DNA from: Candidatus Nitrotoga fabula
Lineage (GTDB): Bacteria; Pseudomonadota; Gammaproteobacteria; Burkholderiales; Gallionellaceae
Assembly (NCBI RefSeq): GCF_905221025.1
Contig: NZ_CAJNBL010000005.1
Location: 62,001-126,000, forward strand
Direction of reading: 5' to 3'
Length of the DNA stretch: 64,000 nt
Shown: positions 33,298-44,762 of the stretch, in pieces
How the letters are laid out: each line of letters starts with the position of its first letter
How positions within the stretch are numbered: the first letter of the stretch is position 1
Notes under the pieces: model-generated
What the model saw: only the letters and a program-made list of their open reading frames with translations
Databases searched by the model: none
What the model was told of the DNA's origin: nothing
Made by a program: the position numbers and the translations under genes

Positions 33298-33380
33298 CAT
33301 TGCTTAATCAGTGCGTAATTTACTGTAGCGGTGGTATAAATATATTGCAGAGAATGCTTCTGCATGGCTGTGTCGTTATT

Positions 33381-34682
33381 TCAGGGGGAATCTGTCCTGA
33401 ACAGGGCGGATTGTGCATGGGCATGCAGTCCTTCCCCGTAGGCTAGCTCTGCAGCGATTTCACCGAGTATGGCTGCGCTTCGTGCTGATACCTGGATTAG
33501 GCTGCTCCGTTTCTGAAAGTCATACACACCAAGCGGGGAAGAGAAGCGAGCCGTTCCGGAGGTGGGCAGGACATGGTTGGGACCGGCGCAGTAATCGCCC
33601 AGTGCTTCTGATGTATGGCGTCCCATGAAAATTGCGCCGGCGTGTTTGATACTGGGTAGCCATTGCTGGGGGTTTTCTACGGAAAGCTCAAGGTGTTCTG
33701 GAGCAATACGGTTGCTGATAGCGCATGCTTCTTCCAAGGTCGCCACTTCAATCAGGGCACCGCGGTTTTCCAGTGCCGTGCAGATAATGTCACGGCGTGG
33801 CATGTCTGCCAGCAAGCGGTCGGCGCTCTGCGCCACGGCGCTGGCGAAAGCAGGGTCAGGTGTCAGAAGAATCGACTGTGCCAGTTCATCATGCTCTGCC
33901 TGGGAAAACAGGTCCATTGCTATCCAGTCTGGGTTGGTTTGACCATCGCAAATCACCAATATCTCGGATGGACCAGCAATCATGTCGATTCCTACCACTC
34001 CGAATACACGTCGCTTGGCTGCGGCTACATAAGCGTTTCCTGGGCCAACGATTTTATCCACGCGTGGTAGGGTTCCCGTGCCATACGCCAAGGCTGCAAT
34101 TGCCTGCGCACCGCCAATGGTAAATACCCGGTCCACTCCGGCCAGATGTGCAGCTGCCAGCACGAGCGGGTTTTGTATCCCGTCCGGGGTCGGCACGACC
34201 ATAATAAGCTCTCTAACCCCGGCCACTTTTGCGGGCAGCGCATTCATCAGTACGGAAGATGGATAGGCTGCCTTGCCGCCTGGCACATACAGGCCAACCC
34301 GGTCTAAGGGTGTCACCTGCTGGCCGAGCAGGGTGCCATCCGGTTCAGTATAGCTCCAGGATTCCTGCAGTTGCTTTTTGTGGTAAGCGGTTATGCGCTG
34401 AGCGGCCTTTTCCAGCGCTGCGCGCTGCGGGCCGCTCAGTCCATTGAAGGCAGTGCGCAGGGTTGCAGGAGACAGTTCAAGCGTGGAGCTGTCCTGTACA
34501 TCCATCCGATCGAAACGCCGGGTGTATTCGAGCAGCGCTGCATCTCCGCGTGTTCTGACATCCGCCAGAATAGCGGCTACTGTGGCGTCCAACTGGTAAT
34601 CCATGGTCTCCTCAAAGGCCAGCAGTTTATCCAGTTGCTTGTGGAAATCAGGCTGCCGGGTAGAAAGCCGTTTTATGTTCAT
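33381..34682 (-). CDS. hisD: histidinol dehydrogenase
   Basis: Zn-dependent enzyme oxidising L-histidinol to histidine in two steps, the end of histidine synthesis. 433 residues; [29 protein letters not shown] and [33 protein letters not shown] match the family, the last including the His/Asp metal ligands. Its start overlaps the hisG stop by 4 nt. The rest of the histidine genes are not in this window. Confidence 0.96.
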   Translation of the reverse strand: MNIKRLSTRQPDFHKQLDKLLAFEETMDYQLDATVAAILADVRTRGDAALLEYTRRFDRMDVQDSSTLELSPATLRTAFNGLSGPQRAALEKAAQRITAYHKKQLQESWSYTEPDGTLLGQQVTPLDRVGLYVPGGKAAYPSSVLMNALPAKVAGVRELIMVVPTPDGIQNPLVLAAAHLAGVDRVFTIGGAQAIAALAYGTGTLPRVDKIVGPGNAYVAAAKRRVFGVVGIDMIAGPSEILVICDGQTNPDWIAMDLFSQAEHDELAQSILLTPDPAFASAVAQSADRLLADMPRRDIICTALENRGALIEVATLEEACAISNRIAPEHLELSVENPQQWLPSIKHAGAIFMGRHTSEALGDYCAGPNHVLPTSGTARFSSPLGVYDFQKRSSLIQVSARSAAILGEIAAELAYGEGLHAHAQSALFRTDSP

Positions 34683-35317
34683 TGGGTAACCGCCTTGGAG
34701 AATATATCCAGCATGGGCTGAATAGTGGAATGTTTCAGTTTTAGCGACGCCTGATTGACAACCAGACGTGAGGAAATTGCCGAAATATTTTCTACTGCCT
34801 TGAGATGATTGGCTTTGAGAGTGTTGCCGCTGCTGACCAGGTCTACAATTGCATCAGATAGTCCGACCAGTGGCGCCAGTTCCATTGAGCCATATAATTT
34901 GATCAGATCTACATGCACGCCTTTCGCCGCAAAATGTTCGCGTGCAGTTTGCACGTATTTGGTTGCCACGCGCAGTCGCGCGCCCTGACGTACTGCTGAA
35001 TCGTAATCGAACTCATTTCGTACTGCCACCATCATTCTGCAACGTGCAATATTAAGGTCGAGCGGCTGATACAAGCCGATGCCACCGTGCTCGTCCAGCA
35101 CGTCCTTGCCTGCTATGCCCAAGTCAGCTGCCCCATACTGGACATAGGTGGGTACATCGGATGCGCGCACGATAATTAAGCGCACGTCTGGACGGTTCGT
35201 AGACAAAATCAATTTGCGTGAGGGTTCGGGGTCTTCGGTAGGACGGATTCCTGCTGCCTGCAGTAGCGGCAGCGTTTCTTCAAAGATGCGTCCCTTGGAC
35301 AGGGCGATGGTAATCAT
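34679..35317 (-). CDS. hisG: ATP phosphoribosyltransferase, short form
   Basis: First enzyme of histidine synthesis. 212 residues, the short HisG type that lacks the ~80-residue C-terminal regulatory domain and needs HisZ as a regulatory partner (hisZ is not in this window). Family motifs: [25 protein letters not shown] and [15 protein letters not shown]. Sits between murA and hisD, the usual betaproteobacterial arrangement, and is probably translationally coupled to hisD. Confidence 0.95.
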   Translation of the reverse strand: MITIALSKGRIFEETLPLLQAAGIRPTEDPEPSRKLILSTNRPDVRLIIVRASDVPTYVQYGAADLGIAGKDVLDEHGGIGLYQPLDLNIARCRMMVAVRNEFDYDSAVRQGARLRVATKYVQTAREHFAAKGVHVDLIKLYGSMELAPLVGLSDAIVDLVSSGNTLKANHLKAVENISAISSRLVVNQASLKLKHSTIQPMLDIFSKAVTQ

Positions 35318-35330
35318 AGGATATCTTTCA

Positions 35331-36863
<1,533 letters not shown>

Positions 36864-37619
36864 TCAGTGCCGTAGTTTATATCCGGATTTCAATAGCCGT
36901 AACGCCAGTAGTGTAATGCCCAGTAGGCATACCCCCGTAACAATCAGGCTTAACCAGGGTGAAAAATCAGATAAGCCGAAAAATCCATGACGGAAGCCGT
37001 CTATCATATAAAAAAATGGATTGAAATGCGATATGGACTGCCAGACAGGGGGTAGGGAGTGGATTGAATAAAATACACCGGATAAAAATGTCAGCGGAAG
37101 TATAATAAAATTCTGAAATGCTGCGAGCTGGTCAAATTTTTCAGCCCACATTCCGGCTATTAACCCCATCGTTCCCAGCATCGCACTTCCCAGAATGGCA
37201 AACAAAAAAACCCAGACCGGGGCTACTGGTGCCGGTTGGGAAAACCAGAGTGCGGCTATATAGACCCCCAGGCCGACTACCAGTCCGCGTAACATTGAAG
37301 CGAGCACATAAGCTGCAAAAAACTCCCAATAGGAAATTGGCGCCAGTAACACAAAAACGATATTCCCGGTAATTTTTGATTGAATCAGGCTGGAAGAGCT
37401 ATTGGCAAAAGCATTTTGTAAAATGGACATCATAACCAGCCCCGGAATTAGAAAGGTGGTGTAATCTATTCCGGGATACACGTTGGTGTTCTGTTCTAGC
37501 ACATGTGAAAAAATCAAAAGGTAGAGCAACGTTGTCAGTACGGGAGCCATAACGGTCTGGAAGCCTACCTTCCACACGCGGAGTATTTCTTTATAAAATA
37601 AACTGTAAAAACTCAGCAT
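36864..37619 (-). CDS. ABC-2 type transport permease
   Basis: Membrane subunit of an ABC exporter (YadH/NodJ-like). 251 residues with six predicted helices; typical segments are YPGIDYTTFLIPGLVMMSILQNAFANSSSS, NFIILPLTFLSGVFYSIHSLP and the C-terminal FNPFFYMIDGFRHGFFG. It starts 7 nt downstream of the ATPase gene. Substrate unknown; the neighbouring mla genes suggest a role at the envelope, but the YadGH pair is known to be conserved without a fixed function. Confidence 0.9.
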   Translation of the reverse strand: MLSFYSLFYKEILRVWKVGFQTVMAPVLTTLLYLLIFSHVLEQNTNVYPGIDYTTFLIPGLVMMSILQNAFANSSSSLIQSKITGNIVFVLLAPISYWEFFAAYVLASMLRGLVVGLGVYIAALWFSQPAPVAPVWVFLFAILGSAMLGTMGLIAGMWAEKFDQLAAFQNFIILPLTFLSGVFYSIHSLPPVWQSISHFNPFFYMIDGFRHGFFGLSDFSPWLSLIVTGVCLLGITLLALRLLKSGYKLRH

Positions 37620-37626
37620 GTCTGTC

Positions 37627-38532
37627 TCATTGCATGTCTCGTCTTACCATACGCAGGAATACCTCTTCCAGGTCTGGCTGCTGCAAGGTCATTTCCTGGA
37701 TGGTAATTCCGAATGTCCGCAGTGTCTTCAACATAGGTTCCAGTGCAGAATAGGAAGGTAATGTCAGCAGGAAATCTTTGTCTGTCTGTTCGATTACCTG
37801 TGGTAGCAAGGAGGCGGGCAATTTTCCCACGAGTTTTAGCCGGACGCGACAACCGGTCAAAGCTCCAAGGAGGTTTTGCGTACTATCTAGCGCGATTACC
37901 CTGCCTTGCTTTAGCATGGCAATCCGTGTACATAAAGCTTCCGCTTCTTCGAGGTAATGGGTGGTCAGCAATATGGTATGTCCATCGCGGTTCAGCTGCC
38001 GGATGAAGTGCCATAGTGACTGGCGCAGTTCCACGTCTACCCCAGCTGTTGGTTCATCCAGAACAATAACCGGTGGTTTGTGCACGAGCGCCTGAGCGAC
38101 AAGCACGCGGCGTTTCATACCGCCGGACAAGCGGCGCATGTTGGTATCCGCTTTGTCGGTCAAACCAAGGTTGTGCATTACTGTATTAATCCAGGTTTCA
38201 TTATGATGCAATCCAAAAAAACCGGACTGTAAACGCAATGTTTCACGTACTGTGAAAAATGGGTCAAACACCAGTTCTTGAGGGACCACGCCCAGCATGC
38301 GGCGGCTAGTGCGATACTGTCTGACTACGTCGTATCCATGAATCCGGAGTTGCCCTGCATCGGGTAATGCAAGGCCGGACAGGAGGTTGATCAGTGTGGT
38401 TTTTCCCGCGCCGTTAGGGCCAAGCAGACCGAAAAATTCGCCTTTTTCAATGCGCAAATTAATACCATTCAATGCCTGTAACTGGCCATAGCGCTTGTAG
38501 GTCTGGCATATCTCAATGGCAGCAGCAGTCAA
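37627..38532 (-). CDS. ABC transporter ATP-binding protein
   Basis: YadG-like ATPase of 301 residues: Walker A GPNGAGKTTLINLLSG, Q-loop VVPQELVFD, signature LSGGMKRRVLVAQAL, Walker B VIVLDEPTAGVD and switch His in TTHYLEEAE. A C-terminal extension of ~80 residues (GCRVRLKLVGKLPAS...) is common in exporters of this class. Pairs with the downstream permease. Confidence 0.93.
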   Translation of the reverse strand: MTAAAIEICQTYKRYGQLQALNGINLRIEKGEFFGLLGPNGAGKTTLINLLSGLALPDAGQLRIHGYDVVRQYRTSRRMLGVVPQELVFDPFFTVRETLRLQSGFFGLHHNETWINTVMHNLGLTDKADTNMRRLSGGMKRRVLVAQALVHKPPVIVLDEPTAGVDVELRQSLWHFIRQLNRDGHTILLTTHYLEEAEALCTRIAMLKQGRVIALDSTQNLLGALTGCRVRLKLVGKLPASLLPQVIEQTDKDFLLTLPSYSALEPMLKTLRTFGITIQEMTLQQPDLEEVFLRMVRRDMQ

Positions 38533-38560
38533 ATGGGTTTCCCAAAATCAGGTGAAATTA

Positions 38561-38851
38561 TTAATCCCCGCAGAGTGGCAGCATCTCTGCTACTCCATAC
38601 AGGCGGGCAAGACTCGACAAATTTTCGGGGATGTGGGCGAAGCACAGTTTTATATTTTTTTGCTGTGCTTCGCGGAGCCAGCTCAGTAATAGGCTGACCG
38701 CAGCGGAATCGACGGTTTTAACCTGGGAAAGGTCTATAACCAGTTGTCCTGAATCGTTTGCATGTAATCCATTGTTATATAGACTGGTAACCGTATCGAT
38801 GGTCAGACGGTCCTGTACCAGGAGATGTCCGCTGTTGTTATTGTGATTCAT
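38561..38851 (-). CDS. mlaB: STAS-domain protein MlaB
   Basis: A 96-residue STAS domain, the small cytosolic subunit of the MlaFEDB transporter. VIDLSQVKTVDSAAVSLLLSWLREA is the STAS core with the conserved Asp-Ser. Its start overlaps the mlaC stop by 4 nt. Confidence 0.9.
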   Translation of the reverse strand: MNHNNNSGHLLVQDRLTIDTVTSLYNNGLHANDSGQLVIDLSQVKTVDSAAVSLLLSWLREAQQKNIKLCFAHIPENLSSLARLYGVAEMLPLCGD

Positions 38852-39489
38852 TTGGGGGTAGCTTTGGATGGCGGTTTGTTGACTTGCGCTTGATTTTTTT
38901 CCACTAATGTCTTGATGAGTCCATCAATACCGCTTTTTTGGATTTGTTCAGCGAAGGTGCCGCGATAGTTGGTAACCAAGCTGATGCCTTCGATCGACAG
39001 ATCATATACTTTCCAGCCGCTAGCGGTTTTTTCCAGATCATAGTTTACAGGGATGGGTTGTTGTTTGGTTTTGTCGTGAATCAACGTTTTGACTGTTACA
39101 TCGGTGTCATCATCCTTCATTTTGAGGGGTTTCACCTCAACTTGCTGATCCTGGTATGTAGTAAAAGCGGTGGTATATGTGCGTACCAATAAATTGCGGA
39201 ACTCGGTTTCCAGTATTTTTTTTTGTTCTGGTGTTGCATTGCGCCAGTTTTTGCCGACGGCAAGCCTGGTCATATGAGTAAAATTAAAATGTGGCAGGAC
39301 TTTGGCATCCACCAGCTCATTAATTTTTTTCTTGTTACCAGCCCGGATATCTTTATCTTCTTTGACAATGGACAGGACTTCGTTCACGGTATCCCTGATC
39401 AGGGCCTCTGGTTCGGGTATGTTCGCATATACGCTGAGGGAGCAGCATGCCATTAATATTAATGTGAGGTATGCAGTAATTTTTTTCAT
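38848..39489 (-). CDS. mlaC: phospholipid-binding periplasmic protein MlaC
   Basis: Carries phospholipids across the periplasm between the OM MlaA complex and the inner-membrane MlaFEDB. 213 residues with a cleavable signal (KKITAYLTLILMACCSLSVYA) and then family features FNFTHMTRLAVGKNWRNATPEQ, and LIHDKTKQQPIPVNYDLEKTASGWKVYDLSIEGISLVTNYR. Second-last in mlaFEDCB. Confidence 0.93.
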   Translation of the reverse strand: MKKITAYLTLILMACCSLSVYANIPEPEALIRDTVNEVLSIVKEDKDIRAGNKKKINELVDAKVLPHFNFTHMTRLAVGKNWRNATPEQKKILETEFRNLLVRTYTTAFTTYQDQQVEVKPLKMKDDDTDVTVKTLIHDKTKQQPIPVNYDLEKTASGWKVYDLSIEGISLVTNYRGTFAEQIQKSGIDGLIKTLVEKNQAQVNKPPSKATPK

Positions 39490-39520
39490 GTCTGTCGTCG
39501 CAATTGATTGGTCGAATGGG

Positions 39521-39982
39521 TTATTGGGTTTCTTCTGCCTTGCTATATAAAAATTTGCTTATTAAGTCTTCCAGTACTACTGCAGATTGTGTTTTTTTGA
39601 TTTCATCTCCTGCTTTTAGCAGCTCCTCATCTCCGCCTGGGATCAGGCCGATATATTGCTCGCCTAACAATCCAGAAGTCAGGATATTGGCAAAAGTATC
39701 CTTTGGAAACTGGAAATGTTTATCGATCGTCATGGTCACCCTGGCTTCATAGCGTTCTGGATCCAGTGTAATTTTATCCACCCGGCCAACTACTACTCCA
39801 GCGCTTTTGATGGATGCCTTGGACTTGAGGCCTCCAATGTTGGAAAAATGCGCTTGTAATTGATACGTTTCTGACATGTTGTATAGATTCAGGTTTCCTA
39901 CCTTTAATGCCAGCACGGTCAGCGCCGTCAGGCCGGCTACGACAAATATCCCGACCCATAAATCCAGTGTGGCACGCTTCAT
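39521..39982 (-). CDS. mlaD: MCE-domain lipid transport protein MlaD
   Basis: Membrane-anchored substrate-binding subunit, hexameric in homologues. 153 residues: an N-terminal helix (WVGIFVVAGLTALTVLALKV), then the MCE domain with YQLQAHFSNIGGLKSKASIKSAGVVVGRV and GLLGEQYIGLIPGG. It ends 2 nt downstream of mlaE. Confidence 0.94.
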   Translation of the reverse strand: MKRATLDLWVGIFVVAGLTALTVLALKVGNLNLYNMSETYQLQAHFSNIGGLKSKASIKSAGVVVGRVDKITLDPERYEARVTMTIDKHFQFPKDTFANILTSGLLGEQYIGLIPGGDEELLKAGDEIKKTQSAVVLEDLISKFLYSKAEETQ

Positions 39983-39984
39983 CG

Positions 39985-40770
39985 CTACTCCCCTTGAAAC
40001 ATAAATGCAGTCAAAATGAAATCCAGAAACAAAATGGTCAGCGAAGACTGAACAACAGTTCTTGTGGTTGCATGAGATACTCCTTCTGCGGTGGGTGGTG
40101 CGTCATAGCCCTCAAAAAGTGCGATAGCAGTAACTGCAATTCCAAAAACGAAACTTTTAATCATGCCGTTCATGATGTCATGCTGGAAGTCCACACTGGC
40201 CTGCATCTGTGACCAGAATGAGCCATAATCCACACCGATCAGTACAACCCCTACTACATACCCTCCAAAGACACCGGTAGCAGAAAACAATGCAGACAAT
40301 AGCGGCATTGATATGACACCAGCCCAGAAACGGGGTGCAATCAAGCGTGCCAAAGGGTTTATTGCCATCATTTCCATTGCAGAGATCTGTTCCGTGGCTT
40401 TCATCAGCCCGATTTCAGCTGTCATTGCCGAACCAGCGCGACTTGCAAACAGCAGGGCAGCCAGAACGGGGCCTAGTTCGCGCACCAGGCTTAGTGCTAC
40501 CAGTGATCCCAGTGCAGATTCCGAACCATAGCGCTTGAGGGTCTCATAGCCTTGTAAGCCCAGTACCATGCCTACAAACATGCTCGCCACCATGATGATA
40601 ATAAGAGACATGACTCCACTATAGAACAGTTCTTTTACGGTCAAGTGGAAGCGACGGAAACTTGTACCGGAGTAAAGCAGAATCATGAAAAAGAAGCGGG
40701 ATGCAAATCCGATGCGCCACACCGCTTCCACAATGCGGTGTCCTATGGAGCGAAGGTTTTCGACAATCAT
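39985..40770 (-). CDS. mlaE: MlaE-type lipid ABC transport permease
   Basis: Membrane permease of the Mla system, 261 residues from ATG 40770, which overlaps the mlaF stop (TAATG). Family motifs are GLQGYETLKRYGSESALGSLVALSLVRELGPVLAALLFASRAGSAMTAEIG, split here for reading, and later LARLIAPRFWAGVISMPLLS. Alternative starts at 40779 and 40815 lie inside mlaF. Five to six membrane helices. Confidence 0.94.
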   Translation of the reverse strand: MIVENLRSIGHRIVEAVWRIGFASRFFFMILLYSGTSFRRFHLTVKELFYSGVMSLIIIMVASMFVGMVLGLQGYETLKRYGSESALGSLVALSLVRELGPVLAALLFASRAGSAMTAEIGLMKATEQISAMEMMAINPLARLIAPRFWAGVISMPLLSALFSATGVFGGYVVGVVLIGVDYGSFWSQMQASVDFQHDIMNGMIKSFVFGIAVTAIALFEGYDAPPTAEGVSHATTRTVVQSSLTILFLDFILTAFMFQGE

Positions 40771-41579
40771 TATCGCCATGGCCGTAACTTTAGATCTTGC
40801 CAGTAATCGCCGCATGGATAATGAAATGGAACGGGACCGTCCATTTCGCCATGGATGAATTGATGCACAAACGGTTTGTCGGAATGGATAATTTCGGCAG
40901 GCGTTCCCTCTGCAACCACCACGCCATCTGCAATAAAATAAATGTAGTCTACGATCTGAAGGGATTCTTTGACATCATGCGTGACTACTACTGAAGTTGC
41001 GCCAAGCGCATCATTAAGGCGGCGTATCAAATTACCCACTACAGACAGCGAGATTGGGTCGAGGCCGGTAAAAGGTTCGTCATACAGGATCAGCATCGGA
41101 TCCAGCGCAACGGTTCTTGCCAGTGCTACACGCCGTGCCATTCCACCAGAAAGCGCGGCAGGCATCAGGTGATGCGTTCCACGCAAGCCCACGGCTTCCA
41201 GCTTCATCAGTACTAAATCCCGGATGATTGGTTCTGGAAGGTCGGTGTGTTCGCGCATTTGAAATGCTACATTGTCATAAACAGACATGTCCGTGAACAA
41301 TGCGCCAAACTGGAATAGCATTCCCATCCTGCGGCGTAGAAGGTACAACCCATGATGGTTTTGTTCATGTATTACCTTGCCATCAACTTTTACATAACCG
41401 CTACTGGGTTTAAGCGCCCCGCCGATCAAGCGTAACAGGGTGGTTTTGCCGCAACCGCTGCCTCCCATGATGGCAATTACCTTTCCTTTATGGAAGGTAA
41501 GATTGACCCCCTTAAGGATAGACCGGCTGTCATAGCCAAAATTGACGTTGCATATTTCGACCAGCGCTTGGGATGACAC
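40770..41579 (-). CDS. mlaF: MlaF-type lipid ABC transport ATPase
   Basis: ATPase driving phospholipid transport that maintains outer-membrane asymmetry. 269 residues: Walker A GGSGCGKTTLLRLIGG, signature LSGGMARRVALARTVAL, Walker B LILYDEPFTGLD and switch His in VVTHDVKESL. The C-terminus (FVHQFIHGEMDGPVPFHYP) is the MlaF-specific tail. First gene of the minus-strand run that continues to hisD. Confidence 0.95.
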   Translation of the reverse strand: MSSQALVEICNVNFGYDSRSILKGVNLTFHKGKVIAIMGGSGCGKTTLLRLIGGALKPSSGYVKVDGKVIHEQNHHGLYLLRRRMGMLFQFGALFTDMSVYDNVAFQMREHTDLPEPIIRDLVLMKLEAVGLRGTHHLMPAALSGGMARRVALARTVALDPMLILYDEPFTGLDPISLSVVGNLIRRLNDALGATSVVVTHDVKESLQIVDYIYFIADGVVVAEGTPAEIIHSDKPFVHQFIHGEMDGPVPFHYPCGDYWQDLKLRPWR

Positions 41580-41988
41580 GTATTCAACACCTTGACTGTT
41601 CGGTAAAAGGCCATTTTAAACCATGCCATTGATGGACTGCAACTCGGGCCTGACGTATTGTGGTCAGGCAGTTAGCTCGTGCCTGCGCCTGATCTTCGAG
41701 TTTGTATTCAGTCTTTGCATTCAAATCAGTTTGTCAAAACCTGTTGCCTAGATGGGGCTTATGGTTTCCTCCGTCTGCTATATGTCTGGAAGAATCTGCG
41801 ACGCGTCGTTTTATTTGTGTCCGGTGTTCGTTGGCCAGGTCGGTTAAATTGGGGAGAGCGTTGCAATATTGCTTTTTAAATCAACACTCATTGGATAATC
41901 TGGCTGTTTATAAATGATCGGGTTGATGAGGCTATAGAACAGGCTATAATGCATCATTATTAATGTACCCTTATTAAGTGATGAACCT
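41580..41988. other. mlaF / OYE divergent intergenic region
   Basis: 409 bp between divergent genes. It contains a hairpin CCTGAC...GTCAGG (about 41649-41668) and the promoter described next. Short frames (e.g. 41679-41879 plus) have no family character. Confidence 0.45.
41923..41951 (+). promoter_or_regulatory. sigma-70 promoter of the OYE gene
   Basis: TTGATG (41923-41928), 17-bp spacer, TATAAT (41946-41951), about 38 bp before the ATG at 41989. Confidence 0.7.
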
Positions 41989-43344
41989 ATGGTAAACGAC
42001 GATAAACATTTATCCAGTGACGACAAGCTCACTTCGAGCGCTGATCATCAAGTTTCTGCTTCCGGAAGCACGAGGCCAAAGAAAGAAATCCCCCTGATTC
42101 CAATGGATGACTGGGATCTGGATGAAAATCCTCCTCTGATTCCAGCATATACGGATGTTCCAAAAGCTTTAAACGAGAACCCGAATCCAGTTGCGGATCC
42201 AAGAAATTACCCTAAGAAAAAGCCGGTACAACGAGAAACCTATCCCTCCGGATGGACAGATATTTCGCATATTCTGCCACCAGAGATCCATCCTTTATAC
42301 AGGAAAGCGTGGCTCGGTTCGCTACAGCTCAACAACAGAATTGTCATGGCGCCAATGACCCGAAGCCGGGCCGGTTTGGGCAATGTCCCTACCGTTATGA
42401 ATGCCACATACTATTCCCAGCGCTGTAGTGCCGGCCTGATTATTTCCGAGCCGACCCAGGTCTCTGATCAAGGGATTGGATATCCAGCTACGCCGGGAAT
42501 ATCCTCTGAGGAACAGATCGAAGGATGGAAAATGGTAACGGCCCGTGTTCATCGGTCGGGTGGAAAAATTTTTATGAATCTGTCGCATGCCGGACGGATC
42601 TCACATCCATTGTGGCAGCCATTCCAGGGTCTGCCTGTTGCGCCTTCCGCCATTAAACCGGAAGGTGAGGTATTCACTCCCAAGGGAATGATGCCATTTG
42701 AAACGCCTCGAGCGTTGGAAACAGCCGAGATACCCAGCATCGTCGAGCAGTACAGGCAAGCTGCTAAGAATGCTGAAGATGCCTGGATGGACGGATTGGA
42801 AATTGATGCTGCAAATGGATATCTTCTTGATCAGTTCCTGCGTGACAGTACCAACCAGCGCGCGGATGAATATGGAGGTTCGATCGAGAACCGTTGCCGG
42901 TTGTTGTTTGAAGTGATTCAGGCGGTATGCAGTGTGTATCCGGCTCAAAAAGTTGGGGTGCGCTTATCCCCGGTCAATCCGCAAAATGATATTTCCGATT
43001 CTACGCCGCAGGAAACTTTTGAATATGTTGTAGAGCAGCTGAATCGCTTTAATCTTGCGTATATACATGTGGTCGAGGAACAGCCTTCCGAGTTTGATTT
43101 TAAGCGTTTGCGCAGTTTGTTCAGAGGCCAGTACATGGCAAATGGCGGCTATGATGCGGTTCGTGCCGAAGCTGCGATAGATGAAAAAACTGCGGACTTC
43201 GTATCATTTGGTGCGTTGTTCATAGCTAATCCTGATTTACCATTGCGATTACGTGAACGCAGGGACTTTAATGTGCCGGATACGACTACATTTTACGGCG
43301 GTGATGCGGCTGGATATATTGATTATTATCCTTTGCCCTATTAG
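41989..43344 (+). CDS. Old Yellow Enzyme-family oxidoreductase with a long N-terminal extension
   Basis: 451 residues. Residues ~103-451 are an OYE/alkene reductase TIM barrel: WLGSLQLNNRIVMAPMTRSRAGLG, NLSHAGRISHP, and GLEIDAANGYLLDQFLRDSTNQR, then a Y-rich end TTFYGGDAAGYIDYYP. In typical OYEs the substrate-binding pair is His-x-x-Asn in HGANGY; here it is Asp273-Ala-Ala-Asn276 with Tyr278 kept. This may change activity or substrate. Residues 1-100 are an acidic/Pro-rich tail without family match. FMN binding appears intact by the overall fold. The start follows from the promoter position; ribosome binding site is weak. Single gene, followed by a likely terminator. Confidence 0.85.
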   Translation: MVNDDKHLSSDDKLTSSADHQVSASGSTRPKKEIPLIPMDDWDLDENPPLIPAYTDVPKALNENPNPVADPRNYPKKKPVQRETYPSGWTDISHILPPEIHPLYRKAWLGSLQLNNRIVMAPMTRSRAGLGNVPTVMNATYYSQRCSAGLIISEPTQVSDQGIGYPATPGISSEEQIEGWKMVTARVHRSGGKIFMNLSHAGRISHPLWQPFQGLPVAPSAIKPEGEVFTPKGMMPFETPRALETAEIPSIVEQYRQAAKNAEDAWMDGLEIDAANGYLLDQFLRDSTNQRADEYGGSIENRCRLLFEVIQAVCSVYPAQKVGVRLSPVNPQNDISDSTPQETFEYVVEQLNRFNLAYIHVVEEQPSEFDFKRLRSLFRGQYMANGGYDAVRAEAAIDEKTADFVSFGALFIANPDLPLRLRERRDFNVPDTTTFYGGDAAGYIDYYPLPY

Positions 43345-43372
43345 TTCCCTATTAGGAATTCAGCAATCAGCG

Positions 43373-43408
43373 GGGATGGTGGCTATAAAATGTCCATCCC
43401 TTGTTCTT
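43373..43408 (+). terminator. possible terminator after the OYE gene
   Basis: GGGATGG (43373-43379) and CCATCCC (43394-43400) form a 7-bp stem with a 14-nt loop, followed by TTGTTCTT. The loop is long and the U tract interrupted. Confidence 0.45.
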
Positions 43409-43527
43409 CGGCTATAGAGGTTGCGGGTAGCACATGGCTTGGAAGGGCGCACGTATTTGATTCTAAAAATTATGAGTTAACCAGGATTAAAGATCGGCAC
43501 ATTTTGTGACGATCTTTATATCAAGAG

Positions 43528-44691
43528 TTACAACCCGGCATCCGCGCGCAGAGCGGATGCCTTATCTGTTGCCTCCCATGTAAATCCGGGTTCTTCGCGA
43601 CCGAAGTGACCGTAAGCAGAAGTATTGGTATAGATCGGACGCAATAATTCCAGCATTTGTACAATGCCTTTTGGGCGTAGGTCGAAATGCTTATTGACCA
43701 GTTCAGCAATTTTTTCGTCGGGAATTTTTCCGGTGCCGTAACTGGTTACCCATGTGCTGGTGGGTAAAGCCAGACCGATCGCATAAGATATCTGGATCAG
43801 GCATTTGCTTGCCAGGCCGGCAGCTACAATATTTTTGGCAATATACCGGCCGGCATAAGCCGCAGAGCGATCCACCTTGGACGGGTCTTTTCCGGAAAAG
43901 GCCCCCCCTCCATGCGGAGCGGAGCCACCATAAGTATCCACAATGATCTTGCGTCCAGTCAGGCCACAGTCTCCCTGCGGACCGCCGATCACAAATCGGC
44001 CCGTGGGATTAACCAGGTATTTGATGTTGCCCCTGATGAGTTCGGCAGGAAGCAGGGGTTTGATGATGTCTTCAATTACGGCTTCACGAATGGTCTCCAG
44101 CGATATGTCAGGGGAATGCTGGGTAGACAGCAAGACCGTGTCTATGGAGTGCGGCTTGTCATTTACATAACGAATGGTGACTTGAGCCTTGGCATCCGGA
44201 CGTAGCCAATTCAGACGTCCATCTCGCCGCAGTTGCGACTGACGCTCAACAATACGGTGCGCCAGATAAATCGGGAGCGGCATGAGCGTGGGCGTCTCAT
44301 CACATGCATAACCGAACATCAGGCCTTGATCTCCAGCCCCCTGATCCAGATATTCATGGGATGCCCGGTCAACTCCTTGAGCGATATCCGGGCTTTGCTT
44401 GTCGTATGCGACCAGCACGGCACATCCTTTGTAGTCTATGCCATATTCGGTATTATCATAGCCGATGCGCCTGATGCAATCGCGAGCCACATGAATGTAG
44501 TCTACGTTGGCTTTGGTAGATATTTCACCGGCAAGTACCACGAGCCCAGTGTTGACCAACGTCTCGGCTGCTACTCGCGCATACGGGTCTTGCGCTAGAA
44601 TAGCGTCCAGAATGGAATCAGAAATTTGATCCGCAACCTTGTCTGGATGACCTTCAGAAACCGATTCGGATGTAAATAGAAATTCACTCAT
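43528..44691 (-). CDS. metK: S-adenosylmethionine synthetase
   Basis: Makes S-adenosylmethionine from methionine and ATP. 387 residues from the ATG at 44691, which is preceded by a GGGGAT ribosome binding site; the frame stays open to 45111 but that part lies over the divergent acyltransferase gene and is not conserved. Motifs: [52 protein letters not shown]-type region (GDCGLTGRK), and [19 protein letters not shown]. Divergent from the lipid A acyltransferases. No SAM/SAH riboswitch is apparent in the 71-bp spacer. Confidence 0.97.
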   Translation of the reverse strand: MSEFLFTSESVSEGHPDKVADQISDSILDAILAQDPYARVAAETLVNTGLVVLAGEISTKANVDYIHVARDCIRRIGYDNTEYGIDYKGCAVLVAYDKQSPDIAQGVDRASHEYLDQGAGDQGLMFGYACDETPTLMPLPIYLAHRIVERQSQLRRDGRLNWLRPDAKAQVTIRYVNDKPHSIDTVLLSTQHSPDISLETIREAVIEDIIKPLLPAELIRGNIKYLVNPTGRFVIGGPQGDCGLTGRKIIVDTYGGSAPHGGGAFSGKDPSKVDRSAAYAGRYIAKNIVAAGLASKCLIQISYAIGLALPTSTWVTSYGTGKIPDEKIAELVNKHFDLRPKGIVQMLELLRPIYTNTSAYGHFGREEPGFTWEATDKASALRADAGL

Positions 44692-44762
44692 GGATCCCCG
44701 CAATTTAGGTTGGTTCATAAAATAAATTATTATAGCAATAACTTTGGTTGCGTTTACTTCCC

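Noticed and set aside
44692-44762. SAM or SAH riboswitch upstream of metK
   Set aside because: The spacer is only 71 bp and shows no recognisable conserved core or pairing pattern.
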